DNA of 64,000 nucleotides from Zizania palustris (lineage: Eukaryota; Streptophyta; Magnoliopsida; Poales; Poaceae): positions 52,333,742-52,397,741 of the forward strand of contig JAAALK010000288.1 in assembly GCA_019279435.1 (NCBI GenBank), given 5' to 3'. The position numbers and the translations under genes are program-made. This document shows, piece by piece, positions 1-11,003 of this stretch. Each line of letters starts with the position of its first letter. Positions within the stretch are counted from its first letter, which is position 1. The notes under the pieces were generated by a model. It had not been told where the DNA came from. It searched no databases and worked only from the letters and a program-made list of their open reading frames with translations.

Positions 1-1213
1 CTAGGGGAATATACTCTATTTCAGTGCAAACTATTTCAGATCAAATATTTCAAACAAAACACTTCAATAATCAGCCAAGATGCTGATGAATAGTTGAATC
101 AACATTTCATCAAATATGTAGAAGGCTAAACCAAAAACTAAAACAATTTCTCCAGAGAATTTTTCAGAGCTGTGGTGCCTCTTTTGATCAGCAAAAAGAT
201 CAAGAAGATATTGCAAAAATCACTTTCAACTTTTAAACATGGCTCATTCAAAACATCCACAACAAAAGTTATTTGGACATCTATATCAAGTTCTGCAGTA
301 GATTCACCAGAAAATGGCTCTCAAAATCGATTACAGCCTGAAAAACATACCTGCACTGGAAGCTTGCTGCATCTGGCGCTGCACTATAGATTTTGCCAGA
401 TTATGAATAGTGCTTCGAAATAGATGAATCCAGCAGAATAAACAGCACCAAAATGATAAAATGGTTATGTGGTTCAGCAAAAAGAACAGCCAAAAAAAAT
501 CACCACCTACCCATGGATATGGTCCTCTATTTATAGGCCAACCATGGGGGTATTTTATGAAAAGAACCTTCTAGAATTAAAATATTACACAAAGGTCCTA
601 TTCCTTGTAATATATTTTCAGAATTAAGAAATTCTGAAAAATATACCAAAGGAGTACAATTACTCTAGACTCTCAACCTTTTATTACACATTGACTCAAA
701 TTAAAAAGGACTCCAAACTATAGAATTTATCAAAACTAAATTTGCGACGGTTTTCAGCAAAAACCGACAAAGCCCCGCAACCCTTCGAGTCGAGACACTG
801 CTTTGCGACTCCGAGCGCCAGCAAACCACTTCATCTCTTGATCCCTTCAAGCCGCATGAATGCTTGCCTTGGCCTCCCTCTCGTAGACCAAGTCGTCACG
901 CCATCGCTTCCATCCGTCCATCCAAGTTTTGCTCGATCTCTTCATGCACTCTTGAGATCTTCTCCAACTTCGCCCGGCCTCCCTGATCCTCCGGCATTGA
1001 GCTCCCCGCTTGACTCTTGATTACTCGCCATCGACAGTCGGTCAGCATCTCCACCCTACACATCCAAGACAAGCCAAAACAAGAACACGACGCACCGCTG
1101 AAACCTCGACAACCACTCCTCAATTCTACATCAAACCCCTCGATGCACTCAAACCAACACTCCATCCTTGTCAATCACTCATCATTCAGACCGAAACCAC
1201 CCTTGGTTTCACA
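1..1213 (-). repeat. Element A 3' LTR, partial
   Basis: This matches 6989-8225 closely, apart from a 24-bp segment present only in the other copy (near 8155-8180). On the minus strand it starts TGTGAAACC at 1213. A TATAAATA box lies on the minus strand at 528-535. About 2 kb of this LTR lies beyond the window. Confidence 0.9.
528..535 (-). promoter_or_regulatory. TATA box in element A 3' LTR
   Basis: TATAAATA read on the minus strand. It sits at the same place as the copy at 7516-7523 in the other LTR. Confidence 0.6.
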
Positions 1214-1225
1214 ATCTCCGCCTTG
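1214..1225 (-). other. Polypurine tract of element A (mutated)
   Basis: On the minus strand this reads CAAGGCGGAGAT directly before the LTR start TGTG. Element D has CAAGGGGGAGAT in the same place, preceded by the same CACTCAT motif, so one G appears changed to C here. Confidence 0.65.
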
Positions 1226-1860
1226 ATGAGTGCATTGACAACCCCAAGCAAAGACATGATGAGGATAGCAAGTTAAGCGCACAAGTGACCATAAAAACTC
1301 ATAAAAGAGCAAAACATGTCGCTTGGTAAAAGATCTCCCCTCTTGGCAAAAACCTTATGCAAGGCAAGGTAGAAGCATCAAAAGCAAGCATCAAGGCAAA
1401 AGCATCAAAATCATATCAATGCAACATGAAAGCCAATTACTCCCCCTTAATCAACCAATCATCCAAAAGCCTCCAAAAGCATCATGTAAACCATTTCTCC
1501 CCTTTGACAATGCAGACATCAAGGAGATAAAAAGATGCAAAGAGGGAAATGAGGGTAAAGCAGAGATGTGAGCTTCTGAAACATGATCAACTACAATTAC
1601 AGTACAAACAAGTATGTGCTTTAACTATTGTTTAAAAGTACTATATGACCAGCTCAGGTGAATACCATCCAAACAAAAGGCATGAGGAAGCATTTTCAGA
1701 TTTTAGTAAATAAAAGCTTCACCACTCAGATTAGCATACTAGACATGTCAAGGCATGAGATGCAAAAGCTACCCAAATACTAACTAGATAAGCGTATCCT
1801 ACTTCAAGGTGCTTTAGCAAACATGATATGCAATGAATTTCAACTTTTCATTTTTGTGCT

Positions 1861-1988
1861 AGCGGTTATTTGCATGTCAACCTTATGCTAACCGACCAAG
1901 CCAAGCCTAGGTCAAGCAAAAGACCATCAGAAGCTTAAAGCATTGATCTCAGTATACACTTCAATGTCCTGGTTCATACCAAAGTGCC
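1861..1988 (-). other. Conserved 3' noncoding block shared by elements A and D
   Basis: The reverse complement aligns along its length with 19498-19626 of element D. Shared stretches include CACTTTGGTATGAAC, TTAAGCTTCTGATGGTC and GACATGCAAATAACC. A shorter matching piece, AGCTTTTGCATCTCATGC, follows in both elements at a similar distance (about 1753-1770 here, 19731-19748 there). The coding parts of A and D have diverged far more than this block, so a cis-acting role is plausible but unproven. Confidence 0.75.
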
Positions 1989-2074
1989 ATGGTAAGCCGT
2001 CCAGAACAAAATAGTGCGACAAAGCAAACCCACCTGGGTCTTTTCAATTTTAGCACACAACAGCATGAATGTCA

Positions 2075-2140
2075 TTCATTTTCATTTTCATTCATTTTTC
2101 ATTTTCATTTTGATCCATTTTCATTTTCATTCATTTTTGA
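2075..2140. repeat. CATTTT-type low-complexity stretch
   Basis: Repeated TTCATTTTCATT units; simple-sequence expansion in the 3' noncoding region of element A. Confidence 0.7.
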
Positions 2141-2468
2141 TGAAATCAAGTGGCATATTAGCATCCAAGTAAAAAGGACCTAGCTATCAGGTCTGTAAAA
2201 GATAGCAAAAGTACTCAACCTATTCATGCTAGTTTATAGACTAAGCAGTGATCGTTTTCAAATTTTCACAAATAAAATCCATGCTCATGACGATTATCAG
2301 ATGAAAACATGCCAAGTACAGTCAACAGTATTAAACACAATACTACAAAGGCATTACAAAGCATGTACTTGTAAAAACAATTAATCATATGACAGAAGCT
2401 CATGCAATGCTACACAACTCCCCCTAAAAACATGCTAGATGCTCTCGAATGCTCAGTGAGAAGGTGTG

Positions 2469-4857
2469 TTAAAAATTGTTTTGGAATCCAGCATTGCAAA
2501 ACTCGAGATCCAGGCAAAGTAGTAGACTGACCATGCACATGAGATAAGCCATGATAAAAGTGTGTGGTCTACCTACAAAGCGTGAACCTGGAAAATGATG
2601 AGGTCTCTCATCCTGTTGAAAATCAAAGCCTTTTACACGTGATCTATCACCATATGAAGCATGGTGTACACCACGAGGGGCATAATCACTCATAAGATCA
2701 TGTGGAGCCTCAAAATCATGATAAAAGCATAAAGTAGACTCATGCATACCTAAAGATGGGTAATGCATGTCTTGAAAGCTCATAGCAAAAGAGCGTCGTT
2801 CATCCTTAATACGACGAAAGCAAAACCCAACCAAGTTACCCACCCGATGACAATAGGAACAGTGATAGACTCTCTTGGGTGTGTGAGCATGGGTCTCAGG
2901 CGAAAATCTCACAGTTTTCACGGGTTTTGGCTGCGGAGGTTCATTTGAAGAACGAAGAGCTTTCTTTGTAGGTTGAGTAGGATTTTTGGCTTTTTGATCG
3001 GTGTATAACTGGGCACTCTCTTTCTCAAGGGTAGTGGGAGGAGTGAACACAGTTTCGCTCAAAGTGTTTGGAGTAGTTCTCTCATAACCCAACCCGAGAG
3101 CTAACCCTGCCCTGTCAGCACACATTTTGGTTTTAGCCAAAAGCAGGTCCATCCTACCCTTTCCTTCAGTGCATTTTTCCACTACAGAGAGAAGGTAGTC
3201 ATTCTCACATTTCAATTTTTCTGCTAGCTCTATAGCAAAGCTGAGTTGGTCCTTAAGGGTGATGCAGGTGGGACACGCCGACTGCACATCCTTAGAACAC
3301 TCAGCACTCTCCAATCTAGCCTTAAGTTCATCAACATGCCTATCTCTCAAATTAATGCTTTCAATAAGTAAAGGACAGTTTAAGCATTCGTTAATGACCG
3401 CAGGACTAGACTCCACCAACAAAAGTTGCTTTTTAGTTAATTTAAGTTTTTCAACAATTTGAGAATGTGTAAAATGCAACTGAGCAAGTTCATTCATGAC
3501 AGTAAGACATGACTCACAATCGACATCATCGGACTTATATTTCAAAATAGCAAGTTCAGTGGAAATAGTTTCAAGTCTGATTTTTAATTCTTTTCGTTCT
3601 TTAGCAGCAAGTTTAAGTAATCTATGCTGAGAATAAACAACATCATGCAATTCATCACTATGAACAAGAAGATGATCACGGGATAGATATACCTCAGAAG
3701 TGTCGAGCTTGTCGCTGCTGTCGTTGCCGTCGACCGCGAAGCAAAGGTCAGTGAGGTCTACTGTCTTCTTCTCCTTATTCTCCTTCTTCTCTTTCTTTGG
3801 AGGCTCCTCTTCCTCCCAGCTTGGATCCTCGCTTGACGTGTTGTCGATGTCGCTGAGGGCGGCCACAAAAGCTCTGGCTACTCTTTTAGCCAATTTTCCT
3901 CGCTTCCCTCTGAAGTAGGGTTTCTTGTTCCATTTTTGATGCTTGTGCTCATTTTCAGTTTAGGGCAATTCACTTTTATGTGAGACGTATCTCCACATTC
4001 AAAACACCCATGTGACCCTCCTCTCCTTTGGTCTCGTCGATCATTGTAGAAGTGAGTGAACTTCCTGACAATGAGAGCTAGTTCCTCATCATCTAGAGCG
4101 TCCACTTGTTCTTTTGTGACAGAGACAAGGAAAGACAAGTCAAAAGCACCAGAATAAGCACAAACTCCACAAACGCCAGACAAATTACCTCCAGATGAGG
4201 TACCATTGCTAGGACTAGAAACCAAAGCAATCAATGGCAACAAAGCTTTTCTAGCTCCTGGTCGAGACGCCTTGGCAATCTTGGTGGACTTAAGCTTACT
4301 AAAGAGTTCGTCGCAAGCCAGAGTGTCAAAGCTTGCCGACTCTTCAATACTGCAGATCTTCACCTCCCATATGCTACGATCAAGAGCATAGAGAAGTTTG
4401 ATCGTCCTATCGTGGTCAGAGTAAGCAAAGTCCTAGTGGAACGCAAATTACTCACAATTCCATCAAAACGCGCAAACATGGCATCTACAGATTCGCCAGG
4501 GCCTTGCACAAACATTTGGTATTCTTGATTATAAGTGCTTTGCCTCCTAGCCTTAATCTGGGTAGTGCCCTCATGAAAATTTTTCAATGTGGTCCAAATT
4601 TCACGCGCAGTTCGTAGGTGTTGGACCCTGTCAAACTCTTTGTGACTCCGACTGATGAACAATATGTTTCTCGCTTTGCTATTGCACTCGTACTGTGATT
4701 TTTCAGTCTCTGAGGTTCGACTTTCAGGGATCACATATTGGGTATCGATAATGTCCCAAATAGCACTTCCTTGGCTTAGAAGGTAAGCCTCCATTCGCAC
4801 CTTCCAATAGGAAAAATCATGACCATCAAACATCAGGATTTTTGAATTTCTTTCCAT
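2469..4857 (-). pseudogene. gag: Copia (Sirevirus-type) gag, frameshifted
   Basis: The gag precursor would form the retrotransposon particle and package RNA. The ATG at 4857 opens a UBN2-type Copia gag N-terminus with the motif YWKVRMEAYLLSQGS. The frame shifts near 4430, and a second segment carries a CCHC knuckle (CFECGDTSHIKVNC). The frame shifts again near 3890. The last segment is acidic and then rich in paired Cys and coiled-coil-like sequence. It ends with a second finger, CSYCHRVGNLVGFC, matching the C-terminal finger of element D gag. After that finger the protein departs from D and stops at 2469, where D would go on to pol. Two frameshifts make this copy non-functional. Confidence 0.85.
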
Positions 4858-4908
4858 TTCGCCAAAAACAAGATCACAAACCAGTTAAGGTCAACTGGTG
4901 ATCTAACT

Positions 4909-4921
4909 GGCTCTGATACCA
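4909..4921 (-). other. Primer-binding site of element A
   Basis: On the minus strand this reads TGGTATCAGAGCC. It is complementary to the 3' end of initiator-Met tRNA and lies three bases from the LTR end CGATACCACA. Confidence 0.88.
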
Positions 4922-4923
4922 AT

Positions 4924-7900
4924 TGTGGTATCGAAATGGTGACTAGAGGGGGATGAATATGCGCCTCAACAAATTCTCGTGAATAGGATGGCCTGTTCAA
5001 ATCACCCAACGCACCCCTCAATACTTTTAAATTCAAATTTAAATCAATAAACACCAATCAGAATATTCAGTGAACACAATTTCAGTTCTAGAATTCAGTC
5101 TTAAATCAGAGTTTGGTTGGACTAACTATTCTATCGGAAAATTGGTGCTCCGAAATTCAGTGCAATTTTGACAACTGATTCGTCGACACACCTTCTTCGA
5201 CTGTTGGAAGACCGACAAGATTCAGAATATTTTTGATGAAAGTATTTTATCACTTTGAAACTTTTTTCAGCGGGGATTATGATCAAGACAGATTCAAAAT
5301 TGATTTCAAAACTTCTATTCAGATTCAAATCAGAATATTCAACGAACACAATTTTAGTCTTCAGATTATATTCTCATCCAATCAAACAATCTACTTGAGA
5401 ATAGCATACTGAATAAGATTCCAAAGATTAGAGGTTTCAAACACACTACTCAGCAGCTGCAATTCTGAATCACTCAATTCTAAAACTGAACTCAACCACT
5501 TTAGTTCAGGTCTGAACACAAATTACTGAAATCAATTCACTTCAAATATGAGTTTCTAATTCAGAGATAAACATTACTTTTGATTACTCAAATTCAGATC
5601 AACTTCAAAGTAATGCAAGACATAATTTCAATTAGGATGTGGTCAGAAATTGAACCTTGATTCTAGACAACACTGATCTGAAATAATTCTGTTCAGAATA
5701 GAGAATACTTCTCTGAAAATAGTTCAACAAATCAAACATTCAAAATTTCACACCTTCTGCAATATCAAACAGCTTTCAAAACTTGATCTAAACTTGAAAA
5801 CTGAATTCAGAGATTCAATTCAGTACAATCAGTTCATAGATAACAACAGAGAGAAACAGATAAGAATTCTGAAACAATACTGAATTAAAATCAAAATATT
5901 CAGATTACTGAAAACATTTCAGTTTCAAAATATTGCATGAACCAGTGTTGAACTTTAGAAGCAATACATAATTCTCTGAGATTGAACCAGTTTGACAACA
6001 CACTTCAGAAATCAGAAATTGTCACCAACAGTTTAATTTGATCCAGAATTCATATTTCAGATTCCTGTTGCAAATCAGAACAAAAGACAGTAAAACAGTT
6101 CTGATTTCAGATTTCAATTTTAAACTAGTTCATATTGCATCAGACAAATTTCAACAAATTCAGCTTTTAGGAAAACCACAGTTATGAATACTCAATACAG
6201 AAATGCAGATTTAAGAATTTTAACTTCTCTAAACAATTAGCTAAAGGTTCATTGACAGACAAATTGATTCAGAGAAATAATACCACAAACTGTATGTGAA
6301 GCAATACTAAAACCTGAAAATACCTCTTATGAATCAAACTGAACCTATCAAGAATATAAACAGTGAAAACACTGATTCTGAATTAACTTTCAGAGAGTAA
6401 CAAGTTTAAATAGACATCAACACTGCTGTATATTCAAACTTAATTCAATTGATATTCTGATGAAATTTAACTGATGAACAGTTCCATCAAACAACAACTC
6501 ACACTGAAACAGAAATAAAAACAGACTTAACTTAGACACATGATTCTTGTTGCAAAACTTTGGACAACACTCAAAATTAGCAAACTGATCAAAGGTTCAA
6601 CAAAACATTCTAAAAACCTGAATCTAAAAACTAACTCTACTCAGCACTACTAATTTTATCCATATCAAAACTAAGTAGATTACTGAAACATCAAATATTG
6701 GATAAACAAATTGCTTCACAGGATGAGAGAACACTCAGAAAGGAAGTTATACAACTGGGTAAGTAGGAAGATAAATTTGGCAAACAGAATACCTTTCATT
6801 CAATAAGATCTTGGTCTAAAAACCCCTCACAAATACACACAAACATCTCTAAAGACAGCTCAGCCAAACAATTGAATCAAAACAACTCACCAAACTTAAT
6901 ACAGAATATACTTTGTAGAAATGAAACTTGAAGCTTCGTTAGCAAATCTAGAACAGGAAACTACCACAAACAGAGCAAATCAGTGGATCTAGGGGAATAT
7001 ACTCTATTTCAGTGCAAACTATTTCAGATCAAATATTTCAAACAAAACACTTCAATAATCAGCCAAGATGCTGATGAATAGTTGAATCAACATTTCATCA
7101 AACATGTAGAAGGCTAAACCAAAAACTGAAACAATTTCTCCAGAGAATTTTTCAGAGCTGTGGTGCCTCTTTTGATCATCAAAAAGATCAAGAATATATT
7201 GCAGAAATCACTTTCAACTATCAAAAATGGATCATTCAAAACATCCACAACAAAAGTTATTTAGACATCTATATGAAGTTCTGCAGTAGATTCACTAGAA
7301 AACAGCTCTCAAAATCGATTACAGCCTGAAAAACATACCTGCACTGGAACCTTGCTGCATCTGGCTCTGCACTGTAGATTTTGCCAGATTATGAATAGTG
7401 CTTCGAAATAGATGAATCCACCAGAATAAACAGCACCAAAATGATAATATGGTTATGTGGTTCAGCAAAAAGAACAGCCAAAAAAAATCACCACCTGCCC
7501 ATGGATATGGTCCTCTATTTATAGGCCAACCATGGGGGGTATTTTTTGAAAAGAACCCTCTAGAATTAAAATATTACACAAAGGTCCTATTCCTTGTAAT
7601 ATATTTTCAGAATTAAGAAATTCTGAAAAATATACCAAAGGAGTACAATTACTCTAGACTCTCAACCTTTTATTACACATTGACTCAAATTAAAAAGGAC
7701 TCCAAATTATTGAATTTAACAAAACTAAATTTGCGATGGTTTTCATCAAAAACCGATAAAGCCTCTCAACCCTTCGACTCGAGACACCGCTTTGCGACTC
7801 TGAGCGCCAGCAAGCCACTTCAGCTCTCGATCCCCTCGAGCCGCCTGGATGCTTTCCCTAGCCTCCCTCTCACAGACCCGGTCGTCATGCTGTCGCTTCC

Positions 7901-8225
7901 ATCCATCCATCCAAGTTTTGCTCGGTCTCTTCGTTCACTCTTGAGATCTTCTCCAACTTCGCCCGGCCTCCCTGATCCTCCGGCATCGAGCTCCCCGCTT
8001 GGCCCTTGATCACTCGTCGTCGACAGTCGGTCAGCATCTCCACCCTGCACATCCAAGACAAGCCAAAACAAGACCACGACACACCGCCGAAACCTCGGCA
8101 ACCACTCCTCAATTCTACATAGAACCCCTCGATGCACTCAAACCAACACTCCATCGCTCGATCTCTCAAACTCTAATCCTTGTCAATCACTCATCATCTA
8201 AACCAAAACCACCCTTGGTTTCACA
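4924..8225 (-). repeat. Element A 5' LTR (3.3 kb)
   Basis: On the minus strand it starts TGTGAAACC at 8225 and ends CCACA at 4924, giving TGTG/CACA termini next to the primer site. At 3302 bp it is very long for a Copia LTR. The 4960-6990 part is AT-rich and dominated by TTCAGA/TCTGAA-like words, with no gene that I can support. The 7740-8200 part is GC-richer; short open frames there look fortuitous. Confidence 0.88.
7516..7523 (-). promoter_or_regulatory. TATA box in element A 5' LTR
   Basis: TATAAATA on the minus strand within CCTATAAATAGAGG, a likely LTR promoter core. Transcription would start some 30 bp further along the minus strand. Confidence 0.65.
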
Positions 8226-9094
8226 CTATCCCAATGTAAGAGGATAATTGTTATCTTGTTCCTTGAATAAATGTCGTTTACATTTAATTAATGAGTTGAT
8301 GACTTTGTTATGTGAAACTATTTTTTTATAACGATATTGTTCAAAATGGATCCATAATCTTATCATCATGTGTTACAGTGATGATACATAGATTAGCACA
8401 TCTGACTAATTGATGACCATATTTCATAGATCGTAGACATAGAGATGTCAAATCAGTGATGTGGACACATGTTGGTGAACATGGTGTTGGATAGACCCAC
8501 TTGAGATACTGCTGGGATTATTATTGTAATGTGCCATCAGTTGTCGTCTCAAATGGTGTACATGCAGAGTCCTCAGACCTGAAATCGTCATTTGATTCTA
8601 GAATGTGTAGCAATACACTTAGAAGCTTCCTAACGCTATTCTATAATAGGGTAGTAATAAGTGCTATTTTCAGGTGTGTTGTGAAGCATGTCTTAGGATA
8701 TGAGTGATCAAGATGGAATTTACCCCTCCTAATAATGGGAGAGGCCTCTTTGGCCCCTCGAGTTAGTCGGATTGGAAAAGTGCATGGCCATGCCACTATG
8801 ACTAAAGAGTTATTCATGATTTGAATTCACTACTTAAGGGTGGCATGAATCTAGCCTTGAGCTTGACTGATCTCGTGTGGTAAAGGGGCTGGTGCGTGCA
8901 TATATCAAGGTTTAGTGAAAATTGATTTTTGTACGCTTTTGGGGTCAATCTGTGATGCTAGGTACCACTATTCATCGATAAGTCAGAGAAGGTTTCCGGT
9001 GAATAGCCGTTAGTGTATGAACCTATTGGTTCACACACTTAAGGGGATGGATTAAGAAAATTGCAAAGAATTGGTTCTTGTGCAAGTGGGAGAT
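8226..9094 (+). other. Element B: 3' internal remnant of a Copia element
   Basis: No coding sequence is recognisable. The stretch ends in a Copia-like purine tract followed by an LTR-like start, so it is read as the 3' untranslated part of a plus-strand element whose remainder was lost next to element A. Confidence 0.45.
9082..9094 (+). other. Polypurine tract of element B
   Basis: GCAAGTGGGAGAT is followed by TGAAGGAATAGTGCCC. CAAGTGGGAGATTG directly before an LTR is common in plant Copia elements. Confidence 0.6.
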
Positions 9095-9722
9095 TGAAGG
9101 AATAGTGCCCAAGAAAATTTGGATTGGATCGGAAGTTTTGATTTGGAATCGGTTTTTCTGATTATTTTATGAATTTGAAACAGAGAGCTCAAATCGGAAG
9201 TTCTGATATGGTATCGAAAGTTCCGATAATTTATGTTTTGCGAAATCGAGAGCTCAAATTGGGAGTTCTGATATGGTATCAAAAGTTTTGATAATTTTTA
9301 ATTAGAGACAAAGAGCTGTAACCAGAAGTACTGATGCGTATAGGGAAAAATTGCACTTATCGGAAGTTCCGATAGGAGGTATTGGAAGTTCTGATGTGAA
9401 CTGGAATTGGAGTCCAAAAGTCCTGATTGGAAGTTCTGATATTGGATCAGAAGTTGCGATGCGGGCATAACAGATTGGATTTGTTGGGTCTCGAATCGGT
9501 TGTAACCGATTTATTGGTTTCAAATTGTTGGAGACTAGGAGCTCTCACGTGAACAACTACGTCGTCTTCATTGATTGGATCACCGGGGAATGGCCGGAGC
9601 GAGGGGAGGATCAGCGAGGACGCACTTCCCCGACATCTTCTTCCGCTGCACCTAACGCATCTTGTGCTAGAAAGGTACCGAGCTATGATCTCTCACGCAC
9701 ATTGTTCTTGGGCTTGGGGTGA
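9095..9722 (+). repeat. Element B LTR (right end uncertain)
   Basis: It begins TGAAGG after the purine tract. It carries a cluster of 15-bp near-palindromes at 9128-9460. The second half (9540-9720) is GC-richer and holds a short open frame of no known family. I cannot place the right end exactly because no second LTR copy is present. Confidence 0.45.
9128..9460. repeat. Eleven dispersed near-palindromic 15-mers
   Basis: Units resembling ATCGGAAGTTCCGAT occur about eleven times, for example at 9128-9142, 9360-9374 and 9446-9460. Most deviate by one to four bases. Spacing is irregular, so this is not a simple tandem array. Confidence 0.7.
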
Positions 9723-9729
9723 AATTTTT

Positions 9730-10480
9730 GAAATTGTCGGCTAGCGTAGCTTCCCCATTCCCCTTCAGTTACCACCGAAGCTACTATAGTTGGCTCTAGC
9801 ACACTGGCTATTGTTGCCTCCATCGCTATCGATCAGCTAGATGTCACCATCAGGATAGCTGCTACTGTTGCTGATGAGCCTCGTTAGGTACTTTCTTTCT
9901 CTTACTCTTCCCTTATCTTCGTGAAACTCATATTGCACTTGAATGTAGATGACACGTGATCCTGCTGCCTGGTCTGCCCCCTTGGCCAACCTTGATGAAG
10001 GGAGTACACACACCCTTTCCATTGATGAGGTGGATGACGATGTTGCAGCCCTTGCCATCGATAACAACTCGCAGTCGGCTAATCACACCCGGCTAGCTGA
10101 CATATGTATCTTTCGTGCTTGATATTTAAATACGATTCCTTCATTCACTTGACTCTTTTCTTTTCCTTTTTAGTATTTCGTCCAGAAATTCCCATTCGAT
10201 GTATCCCATTACCTTCAAGACGATGAGGTTATTGATGCCCCCTAACCAACTGCACACCAACCGTCTCAAGAAGCGAGGGAAGTGTTGTCGGACTTACTGC
10301 ACCATCTCAAAGACCAAGTGGAGAGCCTAGTCAACGACTTTGGTCCTATAAGGGCTTGCTTCAATGACGTGTTGGACTTCCTCCTCCTTTACCTTGCTAA
10401 TGTCCTGACGCTAGTGGCATAACTAGAATACCATCGGCTATTGATCCAGTAGGCCTAGCAGCGGATGGAAGATTAGGTGA
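9730..10480 (+). pseudogene. Degenerate coding-like remnant, possibly Gypsy-type extra ORF
   Basis: Short protein-like stretches read across stops on the plus strand, for example SLVNDFGPIRACFNDVLDF near 10325-10380 and an acidic run near 10025-10070. The style resembles the C-terminal half of extra proteins carried by grass Gypsy elements, but it is not clearly homologous to the three copies in G, I and J. There are several in-frame stops and no LTR or primer site nearby. Identity is uncertain; it could be an unrelated gene fragment. Confidence 0.25.
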
Positions 10481-10499
10481 TGAGGACATTACCAGTTGG

Positions 10500-11003
10500 G
10501 ATATGACCATGCTTATGTTTATAATAAACAACAAAAGGTGCATACATTCTATATCAGATTTACATTTTATTTATTTGAACCATGTATGCTACACCATGAA
10601 ATGCATTGCTATTGAATTATAGAAATACTTACATGGATCAAGTGACATATTGAGATCACATCAAGGGAATGGAACATCATTGAAGTTTATTGAGGACCAA
10701 GTCAAGGCCATCCAAAGATAATATACAAGTTTGGGACGTTACTTTTGTGCTAAGAGAATGTGAAGATAAAGTTTTATACATCTTGGACTCGGACACGTAC
10801 TACAGGGACAACAACAAATTAAAATGTCCCTAACTTTTATATGTTAGCTCTAATTCGAATGGTCTTGGAATTTTTGGAAAGCTTAAGAAGTCCTCTTTCT
10901 AACAGATCTAGACACACCTCCAGATTCTATTCGAGCATTACCCAATAACCAAAATAATGCATGTTACTTATTCAGTCTGAAGCCCATGGGCCTTGTAACC
11001 GAG
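10500..11003 (+). repeat. Element C LTR, first fragment
   Basis: AT-rich noncoding DNA ending CCTTGTAACCGAG at the D insertion. It continues in sequence sense at 22306. The left limit is approximate. Confidence 0.45.
10999..11003. other. Target duplication of element D, left copy
   Basis: CCGAG directly before the TGAGGAGCC start of the LTR; an identical CCGAG follows the right LTR at 22301. Confidence 0.9.

Larger units (their letters stand above)
1226..2468 (-). other. Element A 3' noncoding region
   Basis: This 1.2 kb has no credible gene. On the minus strand it carries several GGGGAG-type purine runs (near 1331, 1440, 1498 and 2421), a pattern typical of Sireviruses. It also holds a block at 1861-1988 that matches element D, and a CATTTT-rich simple stretch near 2075-2140. 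Confidence 0.65.
1..8225 (-). mobile_element. Element A: gag-only Sirevirus-like Copia LTR element
   Basis: Position 1 onward repeats from position 6989, so two LTR copies flank an internal region at 1214-4923. On the minus strand the order is LTR (8225 to 4924), initiator-Met type primer site, gag, long 3' noncoding region, purine tract, then the second LTR, which runs off the window start. There is no protease, integrase or reverse transcriptase: gag runs straight into the 3' noncoding region. Gag-only elements of this type have been called TR-GAG and need enzymes from relatives; element D is a plausible type of donor. The gag is also broken here, so this copy is dead. The target duplication cannot be checked because one end lies outside the window. 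Confidence 0.88.

Noticed and set aside
742..1276. Short overlapping frames in both LTR copies of element A (also 7680-8247)
   Set aside because: No domain, no conserved frame between copies, and located in LTR sequence.
9525..9722. Small open frame after the near-palindromes
   Set aside because: 65 codons, no motif, inside probable LTR sequence.
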